Shown: positions 35,522 to 43,987 of the stretch, piece by piece
Layout of the letters: the number at the start of each line of letters is the position of its first letter
Position numbering within the stretch: the first letter of the stretch is position 1
Assembly: GCA_030550095.1 (NCBI GenBank)
Contig: JAUQQA010000012.1
Coordinates: 1-61,407 of the forward strand
Direction: 5' to 3'
Source: Chloroflexota bacterium
GTDB taxonomy: Bacteria; Chloroflexota; Anaerolineae; J036; Brachytrichaceae
Length of the DNA stretch: 61,407 nucleotides
The notes under the pieces: model-generated
Databases searched by the model: none
What the model saw: the letters and a program-made list of their open reading frames with translations, nothing else
What the model was told of the DNA's origin: nothing
Program-made: the position numbers and the translations under genes

Positions 35522-37726
35522 TCAGGGCAGGCGAAAGCGCGTGAGCACGATCTGGTCGCCGACGAACTGCCCGTGCTCGTCATAGGCGGGGGCGCGTTTG
35601 AAATCTTGGGGTGAGTACCACACGAGGAGCAAGCGATACACGCCTGGCGCGGCATCGGCACGCACGGCGAGCGGGTGCGTGAGCGTGATCGGCGCGCCAG
35701 GCGCCCACTGCGCGAGTGGCTGTGTGGCGTCGTGCTGGGCAATCTTGTTGGCGCCTTCATCCAGCAACTGGAGCGAGATCGCCCACTCACCGCTGGGGAG
35801 CGCTTCGCGTCGCCAGGATGTGGTGAGAGTGAGGGTCTCGCCTGCGCGCAGGACGCGCGCGCTCGCTTCATAGCTGAGCAAGGCAACGCCGTTGGTGTAG
35901 CGCAACAGCGGCGTTTCTGTCGTGCGCGCCTGCAAAGTGAGCGCAGCGTCCAGGAAAAGACGATCTGCCCCGTCGGGCAGCGTGAGGCGTTCGCCCGTCG
36001 CGTGGTCGTACACCCCTACCACCCAACGCAACGTTGCAGGCGCAAGCGCCCAAGCAGGGATGCGCACCGTGTAGAAGTCGCTCCAGCGCCGACCAGCGGG
36101 CAGCTCGCTCAGCGCCAAGCGCCCCTGACCAGGGTGCATGTCGCGCTGCGCGAGGATCACGTCGTGTTCATCCACGAGATGCACGAACACGCTGTAGTTG
36201 CGCGTTACAGGTTGGCGCAGCTCCCAGTTCAAGTGCAGCGTCACGGCGTCGCCGGGGCGCGCTGTGAGCGCCTCGGGTTCCGCCGCGACGAGATGGACAG
36301 CGTCGCCGAACGCTGCGCCCACACGCTGAGCCAACGGGCGTGCCCAGCCATCCGCAGGCGGCGCGTATGCAGGTGCAATCACAAGTAGCGGCGTGAGCCA
36401 AGCGAGCGCACTGAGCGCGAGCACGCTGCCCAGCAGCACAGCGCGGTGCCACGCCCACCAGCCATAGGCGAGACCTGTTGCGATCAGCGCAATGCAGGGA
36501 AACATCAACCGACCCTGCGAGGCAGGCGTGAGCGAGGTCCAACGCAGCAGCGCGATAAAGGTCAGCCCGACCCAAGTGCCACCAAGCGCAAGCGCGCGCC
36601 AACCCGCGGGTGATACTTTGCCGCGCATCATGCGCCATACAATGCCGAGGAGCGCCATCCCCGAGAGCGCGTTGAGCACGTCATACACCCACGGCGGATA
36701 GATCACGTTCATCGCGCCGAACACGCCCCAGAAGGACCAAACAAAGCCTTCGCGCTCGCTCCAGAGCTGCGCGAGCGTCGCTGGCGTGTCGCGCCGACCC
36801 ACTACGTCGAGGAAGGCGTTCCATCCCAGCCAATCGCCGTAGAGCGCGCGATTGCGCACAAACCACCAGCCGCTGATCGCCAACGTCACCAACGTCATCC
36901 CGCCGATCCACAGCGCACGGCGGCGCAGCCAAGCGCTGCGTGTCATCGCAGCGTCGTCTTGCGCGAGCAGCGCCGCCAAGCTGAACAACGCAAGCACGCC
37001 CAGCACGCTGCTCTTGCTCAGCGCGCCCAAGCCAGCAATCGCGCCTGCGAGCAGAGCGCTGCGCAGACTGAGATCGCGCAGACGCCACACGCGCAGCGCC
37101 CACCACGTGCCCAGCGTGCCGAAGAACACGGCGGCGTTGTCGTTGTTCACAGAGCCGCTGATGAAGGCAAACATCGGCGTGTGTGCGACGATCATCGGCA
37201 CGCTTAGGCGCAGCCAAGCGCGAGGATCGCGTTCACCGTGCCGTGGGAAGAGCTGCGCCGCAGCGCGATAAGCGAACCACACGCTGCCAGCGCTCAATAA
37301 CACTGAGACCAAGCGCGCGACGCGCACAGCAAGCGCAGCGCCTTGCCAAGGGAACGCATAGGCTTGGGGCGTTTGCAAGATGATGTTCACGTTGCCATCG
37401 CGCGTTGGGACGCCCATATCGCTGTGCGGATTGATGCGGCGGATGGTGCGCCAGTCGTGGTCGTCGAGCGGCATCGTAGCGAGCGCTGCCAGCCAGTAAT
37501 ACAGCGGCGGCTGACTGCCTTCCTGTCGCCATGGCGCCTCAGCGTCGGTTTGCCCAGCGCGTTGCACAGGCAAGTCACCGCCGTTCGCCAAATGCTGCAC
37601 CAACGGGTAGTGCCAAAGCTCGTCGGAAGCCTCAAACAGCGGGGTAACCAGCCCGTAAAAACCGAAAAGTAACAGGGCGAGGATGACGACGAGCTGCGCA
37701 GCGCGCCGTTCAGCAGTAGCGCTCAC
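35522..37726 (-). CDS. DUF2142-like polytopic membrane glycosyltransferase-type protein
   Basis: A 734-residue membrane protein. The N-terminal half has about ten hydrophobic segments, and the first outer loop holds an acidic FEASDELWHYPL motif, like the catalytic D/E-E of GT-C glycosyltransferases and DUF2142. The region SQPPLYYWLAAL after it is also typical. The C-terminal 270 residues or so are soluble and beta-rich (NYSVFVHLVDEHDVILAQ, then WVVGVYDHATGERL), resembling domains found after RgtA/ArnT-like cores in Chloroflexota. It would move a sugar from a lipid carrier to an external acceptor. It follows the coiled-coil gene by 21 nt. Confidence 0.7.
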   Translation of the reverse strand: MSATAERRAAQLVVILALLLFGFYGLVTPLFEASDELWHYPLVQHLANGGDLPVQRAGQTDAEAPWRQEGSQPPLYYWLAALATMPLDDHDWRTIRRINPHSDMGVPTRDGNVNIILQTPQAYAFPWQGAALAVRVARLVSVLLSAGSVWFAYRAAAQLFPRHGERDPRAWLRLSVPMIVAHTPMFAFISGSVNNDNAAVFFGTLGTWWALRVWRLRDLSLRSALLAGAIAGLGALSKSSVLGVLALFSLAALLAQDDAAMTRSAWLRRRALWIGGMTLVTLAISGWWFVRNRALYGDWLGWNAFLDVVGRRDTPATLAQLWSEREGFVWSFWGVFGAMNVIYPPWVYDVLNALSGMALLGIVWRMMRGKVSPAGWRALALGGTWVGLTFIALLRWTSLTPASQGRLMFPCIALIATGLAYGWWAWHRAVLLGSVLALSALAWLTPLLVIAPAYAPPADGWARPLAQRVGAAFGDAVHLVAAEPEALTARPGDAVTLHLNWELRQPVTRNYSVFVHLVDEHDVILAQRDMHPGQGRLALSELPAGRRWSDFYTVRIPAWALAPATLRWVVGVYDHATGERLTLPDGADRLFLDAALTLQARTTETPLLRYTNGVALLSYEASARVLRAGETLTLTTSWRREALPSGEWAISLQLLDEGANKIAQHDATQPLAQWAPGAPITLTHPLAVRADAAPGVYRLLLVWYSPQDFKRAPAYDEHGQFVGDQIVLTRFRLP

Positions 37727-37747
37727 GGGGAAGAAACAAGGGCGACG

Positions 37748-38254
37748 CTAACTCTCCTGCGCGGGCAGCTCATGCTGGTCGAGCAGCGCCAGGTTTTGGG
37801 TGCGCGCCTCGATATCGGCTTGGAGCTTGAGGATGCCGTTTCGAACGACATCGAGGGTGCGCTCCAGCTCATCTCGTAGGCGCATCAGCGTTTCCAATGC
37901 ATAGCGTTCCGCCTCAGCGCGCAGCTGTTCTGCTTCACGATGCGCGCGTACCTCAATCAGTTCTGCGCGGTTGCGGGCTTGTTCCAACACTTGCGATTGC
38001 TCCACCAGGCGCGCAGCCTCCTCTTGTGCAGCGCGAATGATGCGCGTCGCTTCAGCACGTGCCTCCTCGATGATGCGATCGCGCTCTTGCTGAATCCGCC
38101 GTGCCTCTTCCACCTCTTTGGGGATGGACATCATCATCTGGTCAATGAGGTTGAGGCAGCGCGTCTCATCTACAACGCGCAATTTCGTGCCGGGAATGGT
38201 CCGCGCCTCGAGCACGAGCCCTTCGAGCCGGGAGAGCAAGTGTTGGATATCCAT
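37748..38254 (-). CDS. Coiled-coil protein, 168 aa
   Basis: A short N-terminal segment (MDIQHLLSRLEGLVLEART, residues 1-19) is followed by a long helix (about 45-150) with strong heptad character and many Glu, Ala and Arg (IIEEARAEATRIIRAAQEEA). It resembles DivIVA-like or V-type ATPase subunit E-like proteins by composition only. Such small coiled-coil genes are found next to metG or cell-division genes in Chloroflexota, where they are unnamed. It has its own candidate promoter about 85 nt upstream. Function unknown. A structural or polar-scaffold role is a guess. Confidence 0.7.
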   Translation of the reverse strand: MDIQHLLSRLEGLVLEARTIPGTKLRVVDETRCLNLIDQMMMSIPKEVEEARRIQQERDRIIEEARAEATRIIRAAQEEAARLVEQSQVLEQARNRAELIEVRAHREAEQLRAEAERYALETLMRLRDELERTLDVVRNGILKLQADIEARTQNLALLDQHELPAQES

Positions 38255-38338
38255 AGGCTACATGTGTCTTGCTGCCGATAGTGTGCCAACCATACGAAGG
38301 GACGCAGCCCTCGCAGAATTCGCTCACTGTGTGCGTAG

Positions 38339-38366
38339 ATTGTAATGTCTCAGCATCTCAGCGCAA
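38339..38366 (-). promoter_or_regulatory. Promoter of the coiled-coil gene
   Basis: On the minus strand TTGCGC (38361-38366) and TACAAT (38339-38344) are separated by 16 nt. Transcription would start near 38332, leaving a leader of about 75-80 nt before the ATG at 38254. Confidence 0.45.
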
Positions 38367-38378
38367 GGCGGTGTGCAG

Positions 38379-40130
38379 TTAGCTTTGTTCCTTTGGCATC
38401 TCTATGCGCTGCACCAGCCCGCGCGGCTCACCACCCAGGGGTTGCCCCGGCACAAGCGTGCTCGGCGCCCAACGCCCTGTGGCGCGTGAGGCATCGTAGC
38501 GCAACACGTCGTGGGTGCGTCCGCCCGCTTCCTCTACAGTCTGCACATATTGCTCGCCGAAGATCGGCGTCGTGTAACCAAGCTGGCGACGTGCCGCTTC
38601 GGAAAGGTGCGGCGTGAACGGCGAGAACAGGATCGTGAGCGAGTCAATGGCACGTGCAGCGACGTAGAGCTGCGTCCCTGCGCGCGCGCGATCGGCTTTG
38701 ATCGTCTTCCAAGGCGCCTCCTGGTCAAGGTATTGATTGACCGCGGTAGCGATCTCTAAGGTGTCGAAGAGCGCCTCGCGCAAGTGCACCGCGTTGAGCT
38801 TAGCGCCGATTTGGTCGAACGCTGATTCCACACGAAGCAGGAGTGCTTGGTCATTGGCAGTGAGCGCCTGCGGCTGCGGGATGCGCCCCTCGAAGTGGCG
38901 CCAAATCTGCGAGAGCACACGCTGGATCAAATTGCCCCACTTGGCGAGCAGCTCGCTGTTGTTGCGTTGCGCAAACTCCGACCAGCTCCAATCAGCGTCG
39001 CGCGTCTCTGGCAAGATGCTGCTCAGGTAAAAACGCAGCGCGTCGGGCCCGAATCTCTGCGTGAGGTCGAGCGCCTCTAATGAGACGCCCAAGCTCTTGC
39101 TGAACTTTTGCCCGCCGAGGTTCAAGTATTGATTCGCAGGCACATCGTAGGGCAAGGTAAAGCGGCGCGGCGAATCGCCCTCGTCGAGGTTGCGCATGCC
39201 GATCAAAATCGCGGGCCAAAGCACGGTGTGGAACAGGATGTTATCCTTGCCGATGAAGTTGTAGATTTTGGCGTTGGGGTTGTACCAAAACGCCTCCCAT
39301 GCGTCGGGCTGTCCTGAGAGCTTCGCCCACTCAATGGTGGCGCTGAGGTAGCCGAGCAGTGCTTCCCACCACACGTAAATGCATTTGCCCTCCGCGCCCT
39401 CGATGGGGATAGGGATGCCCCACGTGAGATCACGGGTGAACGCGCGTGGCTCCATCGTGCGCGCGTAACTGCGCGAGTACTCAGTGACGGTGCTGCGCCA
39501 GTAACGATCTTTATCCGCGAGGTATGCGAGCACTGCCTCGCGCAGCGCGGGCAAGTCCCACATGTACTGCTCGCTCTCGCGGATGGTGAGCACGTCATCA
39601 GGGTGGGTGCGGCTGCGCGGGTTGATGAGCTGTGTGCCGTCGAGCAGCGCGCCGCACTGATCGCACTGGTCGCCGCGCGCGCGCTCATAGCCGCACACAG
39701 GACAGGTGCCCTCTACAAGCCGATCGGGCAAAAACTTGCCCTGGCGCTCGGAATATAGCTGCCGTTGTTTTTCGGGGTAGAGATAGCCATTCTTGAGCAA
39801 GCGCCGGAACATCTCCTGACCGAGCGCGATGTGGTTTTGCGTGTCGGTATGCGTGAACAGGTCGTACGAGATGCCCAGGCGCAATTGAGTCTCCAAGAAG
39901 CGATGGTGGTAATACTCAAACACCTCGCGCGGGGTCTTGCCTTCCTTCTCTGCTTGGACCACAATCGGTGTGCCGTGTGCGTCGCTGCCGCTCACCATCA
40001 CCACGCGGTTGCCCTTCAGACGTTGGTAACGCGCGAAGATGTCCGCTGGCAAGTAGCAACCAGCGATATGTCCCACGTGCAAGTCACCATTTGCATAGGG
40101 CCAGGCGAGGCAAACTAAGATGTCTTCCAT
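38379..40130 (-). CDS. metG: Methionyl-tRNA synthetase
   Basis: A 583-residue class I synthetase. The HIGH-type motif is HVGHIAGCYLPADIF and the KMSKS equivalent is KFSKSLG. A zinc knuckle with two CxxC pairs (CPVCGYE and CDQCGALL) lies in the connective peptide. The anticodon-binding helical domain follows (about residues 400-540). The MetRS C-terminal dimerisation (tRNA-binding) domain of about 110 residues found in some bacteria is absent, giving the shorter form. A minus-strand TATGAT box (40143-40148) ends 12 nt before the ATG. Confidence 0.95.
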   Translation of the reverse strand: MEDILVCLAWPYANGDLHVGHIAGCYLPADIFARYQRLKGNRVVMVSGSDAHGTPIVVQAEKEGKTPREVFEYYHHRFLETQLRLGISYDLFTHTDTQNHIALGQEMFRRLLKNGYLYPEKQRQLYSERQGKFLPDRLVEGTCPVCGYERARGDQCDQCGALLDGTQLINPRSRTHPDDVLTIRESEQYMWDLPALREAVLAYLADKDRYWRSTVTEYSRSYARTMEPRAFTRDLTWGIPIPIEGAEGKCIYVWWEALLGYLSATIEWAKLSGQPDAWEAFWYNPNAKIYNFIGKDNILFHTVLWPAILIGMRNLDEGDSPRRFTLPYDVPANQYLNLGGQKFSKSLGVSLEALDLTQRFGPDALRFYLSSILPETRDADWSWSEFAQRNNSELLAKWGNLIQRVLSQIWRHFEGRIPQPQALTANDQALLLRVESAFDQIGAKLNAVHLREALFDTLEIATAVNQYLDQEAPWKTIKADRARAGTQLYVAARAIDSLTILFSPFTPHLSEAARRQLGYTTPIFGEQYVQTVEEAGGRTHDVLRYDASRATGRWAPSTLVPGQPLGGEPRGLVQRIEMPKEQS

Positions 40131-40174
40131 CGTTAGGCAGCGATCATAGGCGATGAATCCACGTTTGCCGCGCC

Positions 40175-40180
40175 GATAAT
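40175..40180 (+). promoter_or_regulatory. -10 box next to the start of the small membrane gene
   Basis: GATAAT ends 6 nt before the ATG at 40187, with no Shine-Dalgarno sequence. A minus-strand TATGAT for metG lies at 40143-40148. Confidence 0.4.
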
Positions 40181-40186
40181 GCTGGT

Positions 40187-40528
40187 ATGGCGCTGACTCC
40201 AGAATTGCTGTTGTGGTGGGCGCTTGTGTACGGCGCCCTGCCCATCGCAGCGGGGTCGCTGGTGGGGTTGCCGTTTTGGCTGCGCGGGCGTGTGCTTCTG
40301 GGCAACGCGCTGGGATCGGCGGTGATCGCTGCGGTGATGGTTGTCTTCATTTTGCAATTTCTGTTTGAGCTGCTCACCCTTGCCTCGGTGTTCGAGACGG
40401 ATGTTTGGTTGCTGCCGCTGGGCGCACTGGTGTTCGCGGGCTGGCTCGACGTGCTCGTGATGTTCTTCATCAGCGGCGCGGTGGAGCAGCGCGTGAACCG
40501 CAAGCGCATGCGCCTCGACGATCTTTGA
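40187..40528 (+). CDS. Small membrane protein, 113 aa
   Basis: A hypothetical integral membrane protein with three hydrophobic segments (about residues 8-28, 40-65 and 75-98) and a basic C-terminal tail (EQRVNRKRMRLDDL). No motif points to a function. It stands between metG (divergent) and the peptide importer, whose promoter begins 5 nt after its stop. The near-leaderless start is shared with other genes of the window. Confidence 0.6.
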   Translation: MALTPELLLWWALVYGALPIAAGSLVGLPFWLRGRVLLGNALGSAVIAAVMVVFILQFLFELLTLASVFETDVWLLPLGALVFAGWLDVLVMFFISGAVEQRVNRKRMRLDDL

Positions 40529-40533
40529 TGCGC

Positions 40534-40562
40534 TTGACAACTGCGCCTGCCTTCGCAATAAT
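40534..40562 (+). promoter_or_regulatory. Sigma-70-type promoter of the peptide importer
   Basis: TTGACA (40534-40539) and AATAAT (40557-40562) are separated by exactly 17 nt. The leader of about 53 nt contains a GCCTG/CAGGC hairpin and a strong GAGGAG Shine-Dalgarno site before the ATG at 40622. Confidence 0.75.
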
Positions 40563-40621
40563 TCGCTCAGCCTGCGTTGCGTCAGGCAAATCCGGCGAAA
40601 GCGAACGAGGAGTATCGAACT

Positions 40622-42598
40622 ATGCCCAGTCGGAAACACTATTCGGTTCTCGCCCTTGCTGCGACAACGAGCTTGTTGTTGGCAGCTTGCGGTGCGCCTG
40701 CGGGTACGCCCGTCGTGCAGACGGTCGTGGTGACGCAGGAGGTGGTCAAGGAGGTCGAGAAGGAGAAAGTAGTTGAGATCACCGCAACCCCCGTGCCTGA
40801 GTGGACCACCCCGCACCCGATCCTGAGCGACATCCGCGTGCGCCAAGCGATCGCATACTGCACCGACCGCGAGAAGTTGATCGAGTCGGTCTACGGCTAC
40901 CTGCCCGAGGAGGATCGCAAGAAGCTGCTCATGGACACCTTCATCCCGAAAGACTCGGTCTGGTACGCCAGGAACGTGGACCCCAACGCAAACATCGTGG
41001 ATTACCCGTATGACCCCGAGAAAGGCAAGGCGCTGTTAGAGGAAGCGGGCTGGAAGCTGCCTCAGGGTGGCTCGATCCGCGTGAACGACAAAGGTGAGCC
41101 GTTGGCGCTCCGCTTCACCACCACCAACGCGCCGTTCCGCCAGACATGGGGCGCCGTGTTCGTCAGCCAGCTCCAGCAGTGCGGCATCCAGCTCCTGCCG
41201 TCGTACATTCCCGGCTCGATCTGGTTCGGCGGCAACTCGGGTCTGCGCCGCCGCGATTTCGAGCTGGGCGCCTTCGCCTGGGTCGGTGAGACCGAGCCAC
41301 CAGGTGTGACGCTCTACGCGTGCGACCAGATCCCGCGCCCCGATAACGGCTGGCAAGGGCAGAACTACATGGGCTGGTGCAACGAGCGCGCGAGCACGGC
41401 GATCAAGCAAGCGAACAACACGCTGAACGACGCTGAGCGCAAGCGCTTGTATGCCATCGTGCAGGAGGAGTTCAGCAAGGACATGATTTCGCTGCCGCTC
41501 TTCCAGCGCCTTGAGGCCACCGCCCACAATAAGGAGCTGAAGGGCTTGAAGGCAGACCCCACGGAGTACTACACTGCTAGCATCGCTGATTGGGAGCTGC
41601 CCGGCAAGGACACTGTGATCATCGCCCTCGGTCAGGAGCCCGCTTCGCTGTTCCTCCTGCAGGAGAGCGCTGCCGTGGCGACCATCGTGGGACAAACGGT
41701 GTTCGGCACTCTCTACACGCAATACAGCTACGGCTTCCAGCCCGTGTTGCTCGAGGGTGATCAATTCCCGACCATCGAGAACGGCGGCGCGCAGAACGTC
41801 GAGGTTGAGGTGCAAGAGGGCGACCTCGTGGTAAACGCCGATGGCGATGTGGGCACCCTCAAGGGCGGCAAGCTCATTGACCGCGAGGGCAATGAGCTAT
41901 CGCTGAAGGGCAAAGACATCAACGGCAACGAGGTCGAGATCAAGGCGGGCGTCAAGCTGCCGCAGCTCACCGTCACCTACAAGTTCAAGCCACACAAGTG
42001 GAGCGACGGCGAGCCGGTCAAGAAGGCGGACTGGGAGCTGGGCTACAAGGTCGCCTGCGACCGCGAGTCGGGCGCCGTGAGCTTCTTCACCTGCGACCGC
42101 GTGGTCAGCCACGAGGTGCTTGACGACAACAGCTACCGCGTCGTGTACGCCAAGGGCTACCAGCCGCCGACCTACTACCTGCCACCCTTCGGCTACTATC
42201 CGTCGCACCAGAAGTTGGCGGATGGTCGCACCCTGGCTGAAGTGCCGCCGAAGGAGTTCAAGAACCTGAAAGAGGTGACCGATACGCCGCTGGGCACCGG
42301 ACCGTATCGCATCAAGGAATGGCAGCGCGGTCAGCGCATCGTGCTGGAGGCGAACCCCAACTTCTGGAAGGGTGAGCCAAAGATCAAGAACGTGATCTTC
42401 CAGGTGTTCGAGGGCGGTCCTGCGGGCGCTGTTGCGGCGTTGCTGCAAGGCACGGTGGATGTGGTCGGCAAGGAAGTGCTCGGCGCTGGCCAGGAGCTAC
42501 AGACCGTCATCGAGGAAGCGAATAAAGGCACCATCGTCGCTGAGCCGATGGGTAGCCCGACCTGGGAGCACGTGGACTTCAACCTGAACGTGCGCTGA
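40622..42598 (+). CDS. Peptide-binding lipoprotein with circularly permuted fold (SBP_bac_5 type)
   Basis: A 658-residue solute-binding protein of a Dpp/Opp-type importer. The signal peptide ends in LLLAAC (lipid on Cys23), then a charged Val/Glu/Lys linker. Normal family members run from an N-terminal strand, through a TGPYRI-type region, to VRQAIAY and a C-terminal lobe. Here the part that is normally last (HPILSDIRVRQAIAYCTDREK, cited in part as DIRVRQAIAY, to ASIADWELP; about residues 64-327) comes first. The normal N-terminal part (KDTVIIALGQEPASL onward) follows and ends at HVDFNLNVR, exactly where VRQAIAY would usually continue. An acidic insertion of about 50 residues lies near 395-445. 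The ATG follows GAGGAG. Confidence 0.88.
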   Translation: MPSRKHYSVLALAATTSLLLAACGAPAGTPVVQTVVVTQEVVKEVEKEKVVEITATPVPEWTTPHPILSDIRVRQAIAYCTDREKLIESVYGYLPEEDRKKLLMDTFIPKDSVWYARNVDPNANIVDYPYDPEKGKALLEEAGWKLPQGGSIRVNDKGEPLALRFTTTNAPFRQTWGAVFVSQLQQCGIQLLPSYIPGSIWFGGNSGLRRRDFELGAFAWVGETEPPGVTLYACDQIPRPDNGWQGQNYMGWCNERASTAIKQANNTLNDAERKRLYAIVQEEFSKDMISLPLFQRLEATAHNKELKGLKADPTEYYTASIADWELPGKDTVIIALGQEPASLFLLQESAAVATIVGQTVFGTLYTQYSYGFQPVLLEGDQFPTIENGGAQNVEVEVQEGDLVVNADGDVGTLKGGKLIDREGNELSLKGKDINGNEVEIKAGVKLPQLTVTYKFKPHKWSDGEPVKKADWELGYKVACDRESGAVSFFTCDRVVSHEVLDDNSYRVVYAKGYQPPTYYLPPFGYYPSHQKLADGRTLAEVPPKEFKNLKEVTDTPLGTGPYRIKEWQRGQRIVLEANPNFWKGEPKIKNVIFQVFEGGPAGAVAALLQGTVDVVGKEVLGAGQELQTVIEEANKGTIVAEPMGSPTWEHVDFNLNVR

Positions 42599-42635
42599 AG
42601 CCCGCGCTCCCTAACCCAACCTAAGCATCTTAACG

Positions 42636-42677
42636 GGCGAGTAGCTCAAGTGCATCTTTGAGCTACTCGCCTTTGTT
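42636..42677 (+). terminator. Intrinsic terminator after the binding-protein gene
   Basis: GGCGAGTAGCTCAA (42636-42649) pairs perfectly with TTGAGCTACTCGCC (42658-42671) across an 8-nt loop, followed by TTTGTT. Partial termination here would make the binding protein more abundant than the permeases. Confidence 0.8.
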
Positions 42678-42788
42678 CAATGGAGATCGCGAAGAGCGCC
42701 TGCACAACATTTGGGCGTGGCAATGCCAAGTCGGTCGTGCTTCGCTTTACAATGCAGCACCCTTTCTGAAAGTGTGTGATGTGAGGCA

Positions 42789-43979
42789 ATGGCAAACTAT
42801 TTGGTACGCCGGTTCATCCTGGTGTTCGTGATGGCATTTGTGGTCTCGCTGGCGTCGTTTGTGTTGCTGTACTCGGCGCCGGGCGGACCGCTGGAGCAGC
42901 TTGTGGCGCTCCAAAGCACCACGCGCCGCCCAGATCCGGACGAGATCGAGCGCATCATGAAACGCTATGACCTCGATCTCAACCTGTTCGTGCGCTACCT
43001 GCGCTGGCTCACAGGACATCCTCGTGGACCTATCGTCATCGGCGGGCAAGAGGTTTTTGGCGATCTTCAGGTGGGCTGCCTGAAAGAAGGACAGGCGCGA
43101 TTGGTGTATCCCGATGGACGCGTGGTGGAGATCAACTGCGCCAAGCCCGTGTTCCTGCGCGATCTCGCTGACCGCCCCACGGGGAACGGTGTGATCCGCC
43201 TCGACTTTGGGCGCTCGCAGCAGCTTGCGCGCGAACAGCCTGTGATCGAGCTGATTGAGTCGCGCTTGGGCAACACCCTCCTCCTCATGGGGCTTTCCAC
43301 CTTCTTCGCCATTGCGCTCTCGATCCCGATCGGGATTTACTCCGCCGTCAAGCAATACTCGCGCTTCGACTATTTCTTCACCACGTTGACCTTTTTCGGC
43401 TCGGGGATGCCGACCTTGTTCACAGGCGTGATGGGGATTTTGGTGTTTGCATTGCTGTTCCAGCGCCTTGGCTTGCCCTATCTCCCCGCCGGTCTAGTGG
43501 AATCCAACCGCGACGCCGTGGTGCCGCTGCTCGGCACGATTAAGGCTGGGTCGTTCGCAGACCGCCTCTGGCACTTGATCCTGCCCGTCGCCGTGCTGAC
43601 GTTCTTTAACCTTGCAGGGTGGACGCGCTTCATCCGCTCCTCCATGCTTGAGGTGTTGCGGCAAGACTACGTGCGCACAGCGCGCGCGAAGGGTGTGGTC
43701 GAGCGCCTCGTCATCCTCAAGCACGCCCTGCGCAACGCGCTGATCCCCTTCGTCACCTTGCTCGCGGGCGTGCTGCCCACCCTCTTCGGTGGCGCGATCA
43801 TCACTGAGAGCGTGTTCAACTGGTCAGGCATCGGGCGCCTGTTCATCAACGCGCTGGTGGCAAGCGACTACCCCGTAGCCATTGCCTACGTGTTGATCTC
43901 GACATTCTTGACGTTGATCGGGTTCATCCTGTCCGATGTGCTCTACACCGTGGTGGACCCGCGCATTCGGTTAAGCTAG
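42789..43979 (+). CDS. dppB: Peptide ABC importer permease (DppB type)
   Basis: A 396-residue permease, longer than the usual 305-340. The first helix (about residues 8-28, FILVFVMAFVVSLASFVLLY) is followed by an enlarged external loop (about 60-150) that contains two cysteines. Then come the five helices of the BPD_transp_1 core, with the coupling EAA-like loop at RTARAKGVVERLVILKHALRNAL (cited as RTARAKGV and LRNAL). A TACAAT box at 42748-42753 may be a second promoter after the terminator. It is followed by dppC after 8 nt. Confidence 0.9.
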   Translation: MANYLVRRFILVFVMAFVVSLASFVLLYSAPGGPLEQLVALQSTTRRPDPDEIERIMKRYDLDLNLFVRYLRWLTGHPRGPIVIGGQEVFGDLQVGCLKEGQARLVYPDGRVVEINCAKPVFLRDLADRPTGNGVIRLDFGRSQQLAREQPVIELIESRLGNTLLLMGLSTFFAIALSIPIGIYSAVKQYSRFDYFFTTLTFFGSGMPTLFTGVMGILVFALLFQRLGLPYLPAGLVESNRDAVVPLLGTIKAGSFADRLWHLILPVAVLTFFNLAGWTRFIRSSMLEVLRQDYVRTARAKGVVERLVILKHALRNALIPFVTLLAGVLPTLFGGAIITESVFNWSGIGRLFINALVASDYPVAIAYVLISTFLTLIGFILSDVLYTVVDPRIRLS

Positions 43980-43987
43980 GAGTGCGT

